Of a stretch of DNA of 64,000 bases, positions 23,833 to 35,666 are shown piece after piece; within the stretch, counting starts at the first letter, position 1, and the number at the start of each line of letters is the position of its first letter. This DNA is from Actinomucor elegans (Eukaryota; Mucoromycota; Mucoromycetes; Mucorales; Mucoraceae), in assembly GCA_026027325.1 (NCBI GenBank), contig JAMSLZ010000009.1, positions 992,001 to 1,056,000 of the forward strand, given 5' to 3'. The position numbers and the translations under genes are program-made. The notes beneath the pieces were generated by a model, which saw only the letters and a list, made by a program, of their open reading frames with translations, was not told where the DNA came from and ran no database searches.

Positions 23833-24026
23833 CTTTGGCCGATAAAAAGGTGACAAACTGCTTTTGCTCTGCGAAGGATTTTAGAAGCTTTGAATTAGCA
23901 CGTCCAAGCAACCACTTGAGACTTCGGGGGCATCCTAGCCCTGACAAAGGTCTTTGACTGTGCGGTGATATCAGTCCTTGTGCTGTTATTGTTGCCTTTA
24001 ATTGACTGTCCTTGGGTTGGTACTGC
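23833..24026 (+). repeat. 194-bp direct repeat, second copy
   Basis: Second member of the doublet, offset by 227 bp from the first. It is followed by a T-rich tract (about 24031-24064). Confidence 0.9.
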
Positions 24027-24639
24027 CGTCTATTTTTATTTTTTTTATTTTTTTTTTTATTTTAGGTAGATCAAATTTCTATTGCTAGTAGAAATTTCTT
24101 TTATCTAGCAAGTAAGCTGTCCAATACTATTTAACTCGTTTATTTTAGATGATAAAATTCATTTGTGGTTGCTGGAACTTTGTTCTACTAAGCTGAATGC
24201 CTTAAAGAAAGTGTTCAAGTTCACTATTCCAAAGAACAAAGAAGATAGCAAGGATATTTTGGCAATGGGCAACTTTGTTTGGCAATTGAAGGTAAGAGAG
24301 AGAGAAAAAATATACAGAAAAATTGAGAATAAGCTAACTAAAGTCTTTTGTATGAGGATAGAATCAGCTGAAGAATACTACAGATATCGTGGAACAAATG
24401 AAACAAGAACATGATAGTTACGAAATGCAAAGAATGATAGATACCGATTTAGATAGAGCTTCTTTAAAATTATTGATAGACATGGACATCAAGAAGCCAG
24501 TGAAAGGCGCTGACTATGGCATTCTTTTGCCAACTGAAAAAGACGGAGATGAAGAGAATATTTGCTTCATTAGGCCTTAAAAATAAATAATTTACATATA
24601 CCGGTTTTTTACTTTTTATTCACTTCAGAGAAGTCTAAA

Positions 24640-25330
24640 CTAAGACAAGTAGTCATTCAAACGTGATTCAAAATATATGATAAAACCATAAAGATGACTT
24701 GGTGGAATTTGCTTGCAAGCTTCAGTGATACGGGCTTGTGATGTGTCTTCCTCAAAAACCTCATGTCTCTTGAGTTTACTCTCAGCAACTAACTAAAACT
24801 GCTCTATTGAATTCAGCTCGGGAGAATAAGATGGCAGATATATGCATTTATAGCCACGCTTTTCAATTAGTTCTTGGGTATCAGCTCGTTTGTGTATAGG
24901 AGCGTTATCCATAATCAAGTATGAATTACGCATATACTCAAATTTTTTATGACATCCATAATATCCTTTTGATGACCTTTTCTATTTTCAAGCTTTCTCT
25001 TCTTGCCAGTTTTCACAGGAACAAGTTGAGCGTGCTAGTTACACTTGGGACTCTTACACTGACACTTACGGCCGCATATACTGAAATTACACCTAAAATG
25101 ACATGAGACATGGTCCTAGTCTTTTCAACTTCGACCATTAGTATTTCACCCTCAGAAATCCAAATATCATCTCGAATAATAATGATATGAGAACCAGATT
25201 CATCAATAAAAACGCAACTCCCGAGAAAATTCATTCCCAAGTTGGTAACGTTTACTGCCCAATTGTATTGTGCTTGAATATTATCTTTATCTTTTCTTGT
25301 TGGCCGTGCTATAGCTACGGTCGCTTTCAT
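24640..25330 (-). pseudogene. Dead Tc1/mariner-like transposase, catalytic half
   Basis: Minus-strand fragments of a DDE transposase. CVFIDESGSH gives the first catalytic Asp; VEKTRTMSHVILGVISVY follows. After a frameshift at about 25010, VKTGKKRKLENRKGHQ. After a second shift at about 24935, SYLIMDNAPIHKRADTQEL gives the second Asp, and IYLPSYSPELNSIEQF gives the final acidic residue. The Trp expected after EQF is a stop codon (TAG). The last exon-like stretch ends NDYLS at 24640. Two frameshifts and a stop make it non-functional. The N-terminal DNA-binding part is missing, and no terminal inverted repeats were found. Confidence 0.8.
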
Positions 25331-26586
25331 ATAAACCCTTAAAGGGCGGATCCAAGCAAATAATAGATCGATATACTTTTATGAGCACTTAAATGGTGTT
25401 TTCCATAGTTAAATCAAACAATAGCTAGCAACTTTATTTTACTAGGAACTTGGCAACTGCTTTGGCAGATAGAGAATTTAGAATAATCGGTTCTTTGTCA
25501 GGCACTTGGTCAAGAAGGAAAGTAGGAATAAAAACAGTTGGGATAGTAATGACAAGTATGAACGATAATTTTGCACTTTGTAGACAATATTCGGCATTGT
25601 GTACGCCTTAACGCCATATTATAGAAAGTGAATTGGTCGTCAGTGCAAGAACAGCCATGGAAGAAGAGATGCTACTACCAATTATAATTCAAGATACTGC
25701 AATTGTTGGTGAGGATATGGGCTCGAATTTTAGTGTAGTTTTATTTTGTTAACTTCTCATTAGCCAATAAAATCACGATTGCATTTTAGTGGTGGTGGTG
25801 TGATATCTTTTATCATGTCTTTGTAGGTATTAAAGGCATTTTAGAGCAATAAATCTGTTTGATATATGCAAAGTATACATTTATTTTATTTTGTACACTT
25901 TGCACTGGTATAAACTGAGTAATCAGACTTAAGCAGTGGATTATAACTATATTATGTTTTTATCCAGTTAGAATATTGGATAAAACACACTTATTGCACC
26001 CGAAAAAGCTTCTTTTCTAAGGAAAGCCACAAAGGAATTGCATAGAAACCCTTTAAAATACTTCTCGGTAGCCTAATACAACTACCTGAACTCGGACATA
26101 TGCGTTTTCTCTCTTCTTATGGAAAACAATGTTTCCGAAATCTATACAAATAGCCATTTTATTATATTCATCATTGAAATAGCCAGCCCTGAATGAAGTT
26201 GGCTGAAAAAACTATATGCATTTATAGATGTTACACGAAAGCTTGTTCTTGAGAAGAAGTAGATATGTCGCAATACAATATAGCAAATCAGCAGTATTGG
26301 TTGCATTAGCAAATGTATTCTTTCACCAAAAATAAAATGAAAAGGACACTTTTTGATGGCTACAAGACACCATTAGCTAATGAATCGCTATGCACTTTTT
26401 TTTCATTATACATGATACGCTGGCAGTAATGGGCTTATTCTCTGGTTTCAATCTCGGAGTACAAATCAGTTGATAGAGTTGCTATGAGAATTGCTTGGGC
26501 TGTACTTGGGTTGAGAAAAAAAAAAAAAGGACGCTCGAGAAAATTAGGGCTATTTATTATCCTTTTTCTCATTGCTTATAACCAAA
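25331..26586. other. Intergenic with possible decayed coding
   Basis: No intact gene. A short plus-strand frame near 25655-25752 (ARTAMEEEMLLPIIIQD) looks protein-like but stands alone between stops, and may be a relic. The rest is AT-rich spacer. Confidence 0.45.
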
Positions 26587-27517
26587 ATGTACCTCATCAA
26601 GGTGCTATCGATATTATTAGTTACTGCATTGACAAGGCTAGTTGCAGCTTATGAACAGAATTGTATCGATCCCGCCAATTGTCAGTTCTATCCTGTCCAT
26701 AGTTGCTATGCAACAGAGAAGGGCCTTGTTTGCAAGAATCGAAGTAAGAATTAGAGCTCGAATAAAAAAAAAGATGATGAAACTGATCAAGTGCAACATG
26801 TTAGATAAAGGCGGTTTCGAAATGAGCATAGACCCTTTCTATACCTTTTCCTACACACCGTTTAGAATAGAAAACGATACTGGTTTACCTTGTCATACTA
26901 TACCCATTACCGATGCACTGATAAACTATGTGGATTACCGAGGACCCGAAGTCATTGATGTGAATGATTTAGATCTAATTGGCAATTGCAGTCGCATGTC
27001 GTATTGTGATAAACACAGCCATACCTGTCAACCGAAACTACCGCTAGGCAGTCCATGTCGGTACAATATGCAGTGTTATTTCGGGATTGATGGTATTCCC
27101 GGACACTGTACCAACAATACGTGTAGCATTCGAGAAGATATCCCACAATACTATTATAATGCCCCTCGTTGGACTATGGGCGATCAATGGCAAGCAGCTG
27201 TAATTGCAGTATTAGTGACAGGTGGCATCGTCATTGGTTTGATTGTGGGTCGTGCTCAAGTGAAAAAGCTGGTTGTTTCATTCAAAGTGATGATGGAAAA
27301 ATGGCAAAATCCTGATACTTCACCTACAAGTCAAGTACCTTTTGGATTGGAAAGCGAACAAGCATGGAATGAACAGCATCAAAATCAAAAACGCTGGTGG
27401 AAACAAGTTCCTGGTATGAATTGGGTGTACAGTCGATTAAAGAAGAGGGATAACAATGAACAATACTATCAATTGAATAACCGTAGTGATGATCCGCCTC
27501 CATACAGAGAAGATTAA
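26587..27517 (+). CDS. Type I membrane protein with Cys-rich ectodomain and C-terminal PPPY motif
   Basis: Two exons (26587-26743 and 26805-27517) give 289 aa. A signal peptide (MYLIKVLSILLVTALTRLVA) is followed by a Cys-rich extracellular part: CIDPANCQFYPVHSCYA, GNCSRMSYCDKHSHTC and GSPCRYNMQCYFGIDG, with N-glycosylation sequons such as NCS and NNT. One membrane span (AVIAVLVTGGIVIGLIVG, about residues 185-202) leads to a cytoplasmic tail of about 85 residues ending DDPPPYRED. The PPxY motif is the known ligand of WW domains in Nedd4/Rsp5 ubiquitin ligases, which suggests an adaptor or sorting role; this is inference. The orthologue family is not known to me. The acceptor at 26804 (GTTAG) is the one that preserves the frame. 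It is convergent with the lipase gene, with only 18 bp between stops. Confidence 0.85.
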
Positions 27518-27535
27518 TAAAACTGGCTTTTATTA

Positions 27536-29562
27536 TTATATACAATTCTTTTCGTCGTTATCAAGGCAGATATCCCAGGCCATCGTATGTGATGATGTAT
27601 CATACTCTTTAAAAGAAAAGGTTCTATTCAGGGTATTTTCTATTTCACGCGTATTATTAGACAGAACATGACCATTCTTGTTATCATTAAAAGGTAAAAT
27701 AACAGTAGAATCACCACCAAGATGAAGCAAACCACTGGTTGCAGGTGGTAAGTGAGCCATCAAGTCCCTGTGATCTGTGATACGAATAGTATCTACTCGC
27801 TGATAAGAAAGCGTCTTTAAAAACGACTCATTGCCTACACGAGGAGAATGAACACCCACTACCGTGATTGATCTATTCAACAGCAATTTGGTAGATCGTA
27901 GAGATGAAGCACATAGTGCAGCGACAGCTAAATGATATAATAAGAAAAAAAAAGTTATTATATATACATATATATTAATTAGATGAAATAGATTACACTA
28001 CCTCCACCTAAGGAATAGCCTATAATGACTACTTTGTAATGAGAAGGCATGGTACCACAAAGACGCATAAGTAAAGTCACCACCTTTAATTCACAACGAT
28101 GCCAGGCAGTTAAAGCACAATCCAAAACCCAAGGTTCTTCAACTTTGGGATAATTTGATCCTGGAGGTATTGAGGTGATGGTTTCAATTTCAAGCCAAGG
28201 CACAGTAGCAAACGAAGCATTTTCAAACATATGGTGTGACATGGCCATACCAGGAAACACGACTAAGATTTCCTCATTTTCATTATCCACAGCTACATAA
28301 CCATACTTTTGTGGTGGACAGTCTTCTTCTTCTTCGTCTTCTTCCTCTTCTTCGTCTTCTTCTTCAATACCAGAATATTCACTAATACTACTGATACCAC
28401 TAGAAGACATGGTGCGATCAGGTGGAATATATTGAAATGCGGAAAATGCATGTGGTTTTTGTCTTTTAGCAATTGAATCAAATAAGGCTCTTTTGTTGTG
28501 TGTTGTAGGTTGAATGGCCGAAGACATGAATTTGTCGGGTGCTGTATCTGAAAAGTGATTGTTTAACATGAACGTATTATAAGGCACAAACGAGATTGGA
28601 AACATGATAGATTGTTGCTGCTGTAAGATTGATTCCTGCTCCAAGTTGGTGATTGATTTTTTAGGTATTTGAATGACTGTTTCCAAACCAGTAGTGACAG
28701 GACAATCAGCACAATGGATTGGTAATGTAACAAATTCATTGGGTTTGGCTGCATTCAGTAACGAGGAAGGCGGTGAAGGCTCTTTTAATTGTGATTGCGA
28801 TTGATTCAGTAGTTCGTGTGTACACAATTTAATAAATCGACAGTAACGTTTCAGCTTGAGATAATAAGGGTCAGATAAAGGCTCATAAGGCTTATCTTTT
28901 AAGAGGTGCAAATTCACAGGTGACAAAGGTGGTGGCAGAGGTTTTGTCATGGGAATGTACGCAGCAGCTTGTAATAGTAAAGTTTTGGGCAACATGAATA
29001 ATATCCTGTTAGTTGGTGTGACTATATGCTGCTTTTGATGCTTCTTTTGTTGAACATAACGAATGAAACGTTTTCCAATCGATTGTTTTGTAGTGATAGG
29101 ATATAATGTATGATTCATGACGCCCAGCATACTAGGCTGTTTCAACGTAATAGGCTTTTGGAAATTACTGTTGAGGTAGTGATAAACGGCTTGTTCTTCT
29201 TTTAGTTGTTGAATAAGCCAAGCATATTGCTCCACAGTTAAGCAAACCATGGTGTGTTGATTTTTTCCTAAACAAACTTGTGCTTTCTTGGGTTCATAGT
29301 GTACATAGGCTTTCTCTTGTAAGATAAGCGTGGAGGAGGTAGGTTGACAGGGCATAAATTGAAGTTGATTTGAGTTTAATAGAGTAATATTGTTGTTGGT
29401 ATCGAGGGCATTGACTTCAGCAGTCAAAGTAACGGCATAGGTGTGGTTGTCTTGATATTGATATTGTTTCTGATCCAGCTGTTTGCTGTTGCGACTAAGG
29501 AACAATCTAACACCTTTAAAGAATCGAGAAGGTGATGAAGAATGATGCTTTTTTCCTGCCAT
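27536..29562 (-). CDS. Class 3 lipase-like alpha/beta hydrolase with long N-terminal extension
   Basis: Two exons (29562-28002 and 27927-27536) give 650 aa. The C-terminal 220 residues are a lipase_3 domain: YVAVDNENEEILVVFPGM, WHRCELKVVTLLMRL, and the nucleophile elbow VVIIGYSLGGA, interrupted by the intron inside the GGA codons. ITVVGVHSPRVGNESF follows, then IRITDHRDLMAHLPPA with the likely catalytic Asp, and SSHTMAWDICLD with the likely His. The first 400 residues are basic, S/T/P/Q-rich and carry an acidic run (about 28,320-28,380), with no transmembrane segment or signal peptide. It is probably an intracellular lipase of the type that acts on membrane lipids or lipid droplets. The ATG at 29562 (MAGKKHHSSS) was chosen because the longer frame begins at TTG. 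Confidence 0.86.
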
Positions 29563-29624
29563 TTTAAACAAGAAAAAGGGTAAAGGGAAAGAGAAAGAAT
29601 TAAAAGAAAAAAGGTACTCTATTA

Positions 29625-29633
29625 TTTTATATA
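29625..29633 (-). promoter_or_regulatory. TATA box of the lipase gene
   Basis: TATATAAAA on the minus strand, 63-71 bp upstream of the ATG at 29562. Confidence 0.45.
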
Positions 29634-30441
29634 CCTTTATTTTTAACCCGTCGTGCCATCTTTTCTTGTGTCTTGTGTACACTTTACGCACAGGGCGCAC
29701 TTTCAAAACCTATACTACGACAGACTACTACTGCTGTTGCTACTACTTGGCAGTAAAGCCACAACATTATTAATAGAATCAAGCCATATCCGATCTATGA
29801 ACCGAGCACTTGTATTGTACATATCAATTGTTACTGGGTGATCTTTTACTACAGACACTAAACTTTAAACGAATCTTTATTGTACTTGCCTGAACACGCG
29901 TTTTAATTTGATATGGAGTGACACTTGTCAACTCTACTAGATAACCATACGATCATCTACTTATCTTTTTATAGTTACTTGCACACGTTCCTTTTTGTAT
30001 TTACATCAGGTGCCAAAAAACTAGACTGTACCTGAAACGTATCTTGCTCGGATAATTCATCCTAAAAGGTATTACCTGTTTGCAAGGTGTACCTTTTTGA
30101 TTCTATCTTTCGAGATGTCTTCTTGACTGTATATACAGTACTTTTTATTGATGCAGGGTTCATGTTTCATAAACAAAAAGGTGCAGTTGCATATTTTTTT
30201 TTTGAGATTCTCATTATTAAGATGGGTTTTTCTGTCATAGAATACCATTGAATATTACTCGAAAAAAGTCAAACTTTGTTGATATGTAACACAGCATCAA
30301 CTGCGCAATTTTTGATGCGCAAGCAAATTCTGCACAATTTTTATTCATATGTTATATACCATGGCCCATCTTTTTACTGCTTGAAAATCGCAGTAAAGAG
30401 GAGCCCAGGACAACTAGATTGAGAAACTTACTATTATTATT
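29634..30441. other. Intergenic, no supported gene
   Basis: Spacer between the lipase promoter and the CACTA-type transposon. The three bases before the element (30439-30441, ATT) are the left copy of its target-site duplication. Nothing else recognised. Confidence 0.55.
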
Positions 30442-30455
30442 CACTATGGGAAAAA
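30442..30455 (+). repeat. Left terminal inverted repeat of the CACTA-type element
   Basis: CACTATGGGAAAAA, the inverse of the right end at 35667-35680. Preceded by the ATT target-site duplication. Confidence 0.88.
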
Positions 30456-30595
30456 TTCGAGTGAATTTCGAGTGAATTTCAAGTTAACTCGGTTTGCAGG
30501 AGAATCGTTGCCGTTTCGAGTGAATTCAAGTTAACTTGCAATTCACCTGCAATTCACTTGAAAATCAGGTTAACCCGAAATTCACCTTAAATTAA

Positions 30596-30769
30596 CTCGA
30601 AAAACATGTTAACTCGCAATTCACTTGCAATTCACTCGAAAAACATGTTAACTTGCAATTCACTTGCAATTCACTCGAAAAACATGTTAACTTGCAATTC
30701 ACTTGCAATTCACTCGAAAAACATGTTAACTTGCAATTCACTTGCAATTCACTCGAAAAGCATGTTAAC
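30596..30769 (+). repeat. 39-bp subterminal tandem repeat of the CACTA-type element
   Basis: Four full copies and a partial copy of a 39-bp unit starting CTCGAAAAACATGTTAACTT, with starts at 30596, 30635, 30674, 30713 and 30752. Each unit contains TTGCAATTCACTTGCAATTC and the palindrome GTTAAC. As 39 is divisible by three, it yields a spurious repetitive open frame on the minus strand. Confidence 0.93.
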
Positions 30770-30928
30770 CTTCCTATGATTTCAACCACTTATATTTCAA
30801 CCTTTTTTGCATGTATTAACCATGTATAGATAATGAAACAACATATGTGTAATGATGACTCTTTATTCAATAAGATAAACGATACAAAATGGGTATATAA
30901 TATTAAGCTAATTATATTTACTGATATA

Positions 30929-31602
30929 TTACTGCAGTCCTTGATTTCTTGCATTTCTTAACTGCGCACCTTCCGCTTGAAGCCTACAAATGGGTGTTCA
31001 TTTTTCTCTCCTTTTGATTCAATATGCAATAGTTATAGAATGTACACTTACACTTTCTTCCTGTTATATTTGCTTCTGTTAGTCCATTTTTCTTGCACAA
31101 GAAACTCGCAAGGCCAAAATCTTACACACTTGTTGATGATAGCAAGCCGTTCATCTGATGCTATCGACTGTTGTAGTGCCGACTGTATCATGGAGAGCTT
31201 ATTAAGAGAAGAAAGCAGCCTCCAGCTTTTACATGCAGCTTCTGGGTTCTGCTGCGCAAAAGTTAGTACTGAAGAGAAAGCTTCTTGATCAAGTATTCCC
31301 ATCAGGCTGCTGATATCTTCATCATTAGGCACTGGCTCCTTTAGGTGTTCTTTTAAAAAGCATTGGATATAGACTTTAGAATTTACTCTCCTTTGCTTCT
31401 TTGGCACTGGGATAGTTTTTGAGCTTCCTATGTTTAAAGAGGGTTGAAGCTTTTCATCGAAATAGTTTACGAGATCTTGTTTAAAATCTTCCATCCAAGG
31501 TGGAGGTAGATTTATTTGACTGTTAAGATCTCTGTCGTTTTCTCTGCTGCTGGATTGACTGGATTGGCTGGTCTGTCTAATTTGTCTTCTGTTAGCTGGC
31601 AT
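30929..31602 (-). CDS. Accessory protein of the CACTA-type element
   Basis: Two exons (31602-31052 and 30983-30929) give 201 aa. No family recognised. The N-terminus is polar (RQIRQTSQSSQSSSREND). A basic patch PVPKKQRRVNSK follows, then a helical part (KVYIQCFLKEHLKEP, SLMGILDQEAFSSVLTF, SIASDERLAIINKCVRFW), and a short basic end across the intron. It lies between the left subterminal repeats and the divergently transcribed transposase, where CACTA elements commonly encode a second DNA-binding protein (the TnpA role in maize En/Spm). That role here is inference from position only. Confidence 0.7.
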
Positions 31603-32215
31603 GATTCTAATGATTTTATAAAATTTATGGAAAGAAATGAGTGCAAAAGAAATGCATGTAGTGGAACCATCTTTATATCATAAGCCCTGCAGTTAAAAAT
31701 GGCTTTAACTTAATAGGTATAGCCTGTGTCGGGAGAATCTTACCAGGAAGTGCTAGGTATCATATACAAAAAATCAGAACCTATTAGAGCTAATGTAACG
31801 TAATTATGCGTAATAAACAAACCTTGCTCGAATATTGATATCTCTCTTGTGGTGAAACGCACATATGGCACTCTGCATATATATATTAAGGAATGGGTTT
31901 CATCTAACCATCCATCTAAAGAGGGAAGTTTGGATCACCGCTGAAAGGACAATTAATGCAGAGTGAACATATATTAAAAAAGACCTTTGATTGTTACCAA
32001 GAGACTATTTTCTTTGAAATCTAAATACAAGACATACGTGCTAGATAGGATAGCTAAACTTACTTTAGATCAATAAAACCTCATAAAACGGTTTTAATTC
32101 ATTTATTCGCTTTTTATTCAATTTTTACCGCATCTCTAAAACTGTGCATATAATACGTGCAGAGTCCCAACGCTTTTACCTTTATTTTACTCTTTCGCCT
32201 ATTTCAACAAGAATA

Positions 32216-35200
32216 ATGCCTGGTGAAAACTGCCCAGTGTGTCAACAGTACTTTACTAAAAAAGAAATAAGAAGGCATATTATCAATTGCAGAATGCGAC
32301 GTGCTTTCAATATATATAGTCAAGTAAAGCAGAAACTTACACTATCTCAGCAAGGTCATTTCGCCAGTAACCCTTATGTATCAGATGATCTTTTAAACCA
32401 TGAAACGCAACATCAATCAAGCACTGATATTGTAAATAACAATCCTGCTGATATTTTACGAACAAGCCACTGTGATTTCAGTAACTCTGTAGATATGAAC
32501 AGCTTGGATGAATGCGACTCTATAGCGAATGAAGAAGAAAATTCAGAAAAAACTAAGGTAATACAAGAAGGTTGGCGAACAGTTGGCGCTATAGAAGAAG
32601 ACGCAATAAAAAAAACCACAGTGGAAGAAATATACTCTAGATTAAGCAAATTCAAAGATACTATTACCCATCCTATTCAGCTTAAAATCAAGGACGATGG
32701 TAAACAGTACATGGATATTTTAAGTCCTCCAGAGAGGAAAAGTCTAGAACTGAAGTATCTCTTAAAAGAAAACAATGTATCAAAAAGTACGACCGAAAAA
32801 ATATTCAACTTCTTCAATGAGTACTTAATTGAGATGAATAGTGGTATAGTTATTATTTCCATCTTGCTGCTTTACTACTACCAGTGTGCTCACTGCTATT
32901 CTTATTTTCTTTTATAGAACATCTAAAATTCATCAGCCCGTATAAATGCGAAAGCATTAATAATAATCATATAATCCAACTTCAAGCTGATAAATATGAC
33001 ATGTGTCCTGAAGGGTGCTACATGTATTACCCTGGTGACAGTCAAACTGCTTGCCCTAGGTTAAGTTGCAAGAGACATCGTTATGAAGAGACATCGTCCA
33101 CATCAACTATCATGGAAGCTAAAGCCAAGCATTACCAACTATCACTTAGTAAGCAGTTGGCCTATTTTATGCTGTCTGAAAAGAATAGGAAGAAGTTGAA
33201 ATATAAAGCTACGCGTAGCTCTGTGTATAGTTCAACCGATGAGCTTGATGGCTGCGAGAGAGATATATTGGATGGATTCGCTTTTAAAAGTAGAAATAGT
33301 GACGCCGAAGAAGACTATAACCTCTCGCTCTCGTTCCATTACGATGGATTCCATCCTTTTGACACAGGTGATAATAGTATGGCAATTATCATGTTTACTA
33401 TTAATGATATACCACCAGAACAAAGGTACAAAACAAAATAACTTGGCGCTGAAACTTTAATGGATAAATTAAATGCTCTATTATAGATTTGATCCAGAAA
33501 ACAGACTGATCGTTGCCGTCATACCTGGTCCGAGAAAACCCTATGATATCTTTAGTTTCCTTTATCCTACCATCCAGGAGCTTCTCGTTTTGGAAACAGA
33601 AGGCATTATTGTCGAAACAGGAACCTCTTCCATCCGTATAAAGGCCCACTTATTAAACATAATTGGTGATATTCCTGGACTATCAGAGCTATGTTTACAT
33701 GCTGGCCATAATTCTTACCATGGATGCCGCATTTGCAAGATCAAAGGCATTTATTCCAAATCAAAAAGGACTATAGTTTTTCCTGGAACAAATGAAGCAC
33801 AAGAGCCCATTGAATACCCATTAAGGACTTCTGAGGATTATCAAAACGGTGACTTGGTAAGAAGCTTAATAAATTAAACAATAGTAACTGTATCAGTGTC
33901 TAATGCAGTATGATTTGATTAACTATCTAGGCTACTTCACTCAAAGGGAAATTGCCATTTGCATTATTAAAAAGCTTTCATGGATGTTCATTTTTTGGAT
34001 TAGATGAGATGCACTTATGGGGAATGAATATAGCCAAGCACATATGGTCCATGATGAAGGATGACTCTCAGAGATTCGGATACTATAACCCTTTGTTCCT
34101 TCGGAACGCCTATAGAGAAGAAATTGGCAGAGCAATGGTTCAAATACAACGAATGCTTCCAAATGGAGCCATTGATGGTCAATTTATAGGTATTAGAGAT
34201 TAACTCAAGAAACTTAATGCTAATTATTCCAATGAATTAATATCCTTGCTTTTTTCTTCACTTAGATATTTCTTCCAAATCAGGCCAATCTCGTAGCGTT
34301 GACTGGATTGATTTTTTAATGTACATAGTACCCACTTTGGTAGTGGAGGCGTTACGAAAACAACATGCTGATATTTACCAAACCGAAAGAAATAGAAAAA
34401 AGAAGAGAAAGGTAGCTTCTCCTGTACTGGAAGCTGTTGATGATGCGTGCAATGCTTTGAAATCAATATCCATGGTCTGCACTTTGACCCAAAAATTCAA
34501 CATATATCCAAGTGATCTGTTACGGATTGATGAGTAAGTTTTTTTTTTGAGAGACTACTACGTGCAGCTATGCTAAGTTTTCGATAATTTATATCGTCTT
34601 TTCATTCTAGATTAGTAAAAAGATGGCATGCGTTCTTACTGCAGAAGATGGGAAAAGATACATTTACCATTAACCAGCATTATCTAAAACATTTGTCCTA
34701 TATTATTTTTCAGCTTGGTCCACTTAGATTGATAAGCGCCCGAACTCTTGAAAGAAGTATTCAAGATGTAAAAAGACATATCAAGTCTAAACAAAATCCT
34801 CAAAAAAACTCTGTCACTGTTCTAATGGATCACTACACAAAAGCGTATAAAAACTGGCAGATTGGAATTGAAAGCCATAGTGTTGATGAAGATATGGTAT
34901 TTAAACCTTCTTCTGCTGACTTAATCAACCAATTATTTCCAACGTGTGATATTAAGCATCTAATCCAGCAATATCTAGCCGATCATAATGGTTCCAGTTC
35001 AACAGAAGAGGAGTACTCTGTTTCTACTTCTAATACTTACGGTAAAACGAGGAATGGCCAAACCGTTGATATTTCTTCAAGAAAACAAAACCAAAAGATA
35101 GTTGCATACATATCAGATGATACTATGTCCTTACAATATAATATAGGCCAAGTAAAGCAGTTTATTAGATGGAAAGATCAAATACTTGCCTTATTACAAC

Positions 35201-35370
35201 ATCAAACGACTTTAGTGTTTGATGGTCAAACATGCTGCTATTATACGCAACCCTATGAAGAAAGGCTCCTATGGAAAATAATCAAAGCCAAGGACATAAT
35301 AGGATATGCTATACTTATACCTTCTTTATTAAATAAAGACAAAACATATGTTGCTTGGAGACCTTATTAA
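32216..35370 (+). CDS. tnp2-like transposase of the CACTA-type element
   Basis: Six exons (32216-32843, 32918-33425, 33487-33856, 33931-34189, 34266-34533, 34611-35370) sum to an uninterrupted 930 codons. The N-terminus is a zinc-finger-like CPVCQQYFTKKEIRRHIINC. The catalytic region has the tnp2 hallmarks: LSLSFHYDGFHPFDTGDNSM, IIMFTINDIPPEQR, LIVAVIPGPRKPYDIFSFL, KAHLLNIIGDIPGLSELC, HNSYHGCRICKIKG and GLDEMHLWGMNIAKHIW. These contain candidate DDE-type acidic residues (the D of YDGF, the D of IIGDIP and the E/D in GLDEMH). The C-terminal third is helical and lacks a known fold. The start at 32216 (MPGENC) is the first ATG; the frame upstream begins with GTG only. No frameshift or stop was found. 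Confidence 0.86.
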
Positions 35371-35666
35371 ACCAAGTACATATATAAATTTATTCTATAC
35401 TATCAATGCTGTCTTATATTCGTTGAAACCAGAGCTCTGCTTCACTGTTTAGTTTAACATACAATTTACTCGAACTAGCTCCATATTCACTCCAATTGGG
35501 AAACATGGAAATTCATGGAAAAATAATGGAAATAAAAGTTAAGGTGCATTAACCTGGTTTCCAAGTTGCCATGAAATTCACTTTATTTCACTTTAAATTC
35601 AGGTGAAAGCACTAATTCACTTGAAATTCACTTGATTTTGCCATGAATTCACTTTATTTCACTTTT

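Larger units (their letters stand above)
21819..24580 (+). pseudogene. Unknown multi-exon gene interrupted by a LINE
   Basis: Plus-strand exon-like blocks with proper splice sites flank the LINE. Left of it, TTTAG precedes AIKFR-like coding and LDNVLIQKKSGT. Right of it come EESKKNNIVTFNQ (then an in-frame TAA), SDITSILQELCHYKDRVNYL up to a GTAAGA donor at about 23467, a small exon EKDDFYTEQF, VDQISIASRNFFYLA, then DDKIHLWLLELCSTKLNALK up to GNFVWQLK, and a last exon starting NQLKNTTDIVEQMKQEHDSY and ending CFIRP at 24580. The family is unknown to me. With the LINE inside an exon and a stop just after it, the original product cannot be made. A shorter product from the downstream exons remains possible. 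Confidence 0.5.

Noticed and set aside
30596..30769. CRISPR-like array
   Set aside because: Units are directly adjacent without unique spacers and belong to a eukaryotic transposon end.
30592..30789. Open frame with repeated VNCKLTCFSSELQ-like peptide
   Set aside because: It is the translation of a 39-bp tandem repeat in a transposon subterminal region; unit length divisible by three keeps it open.
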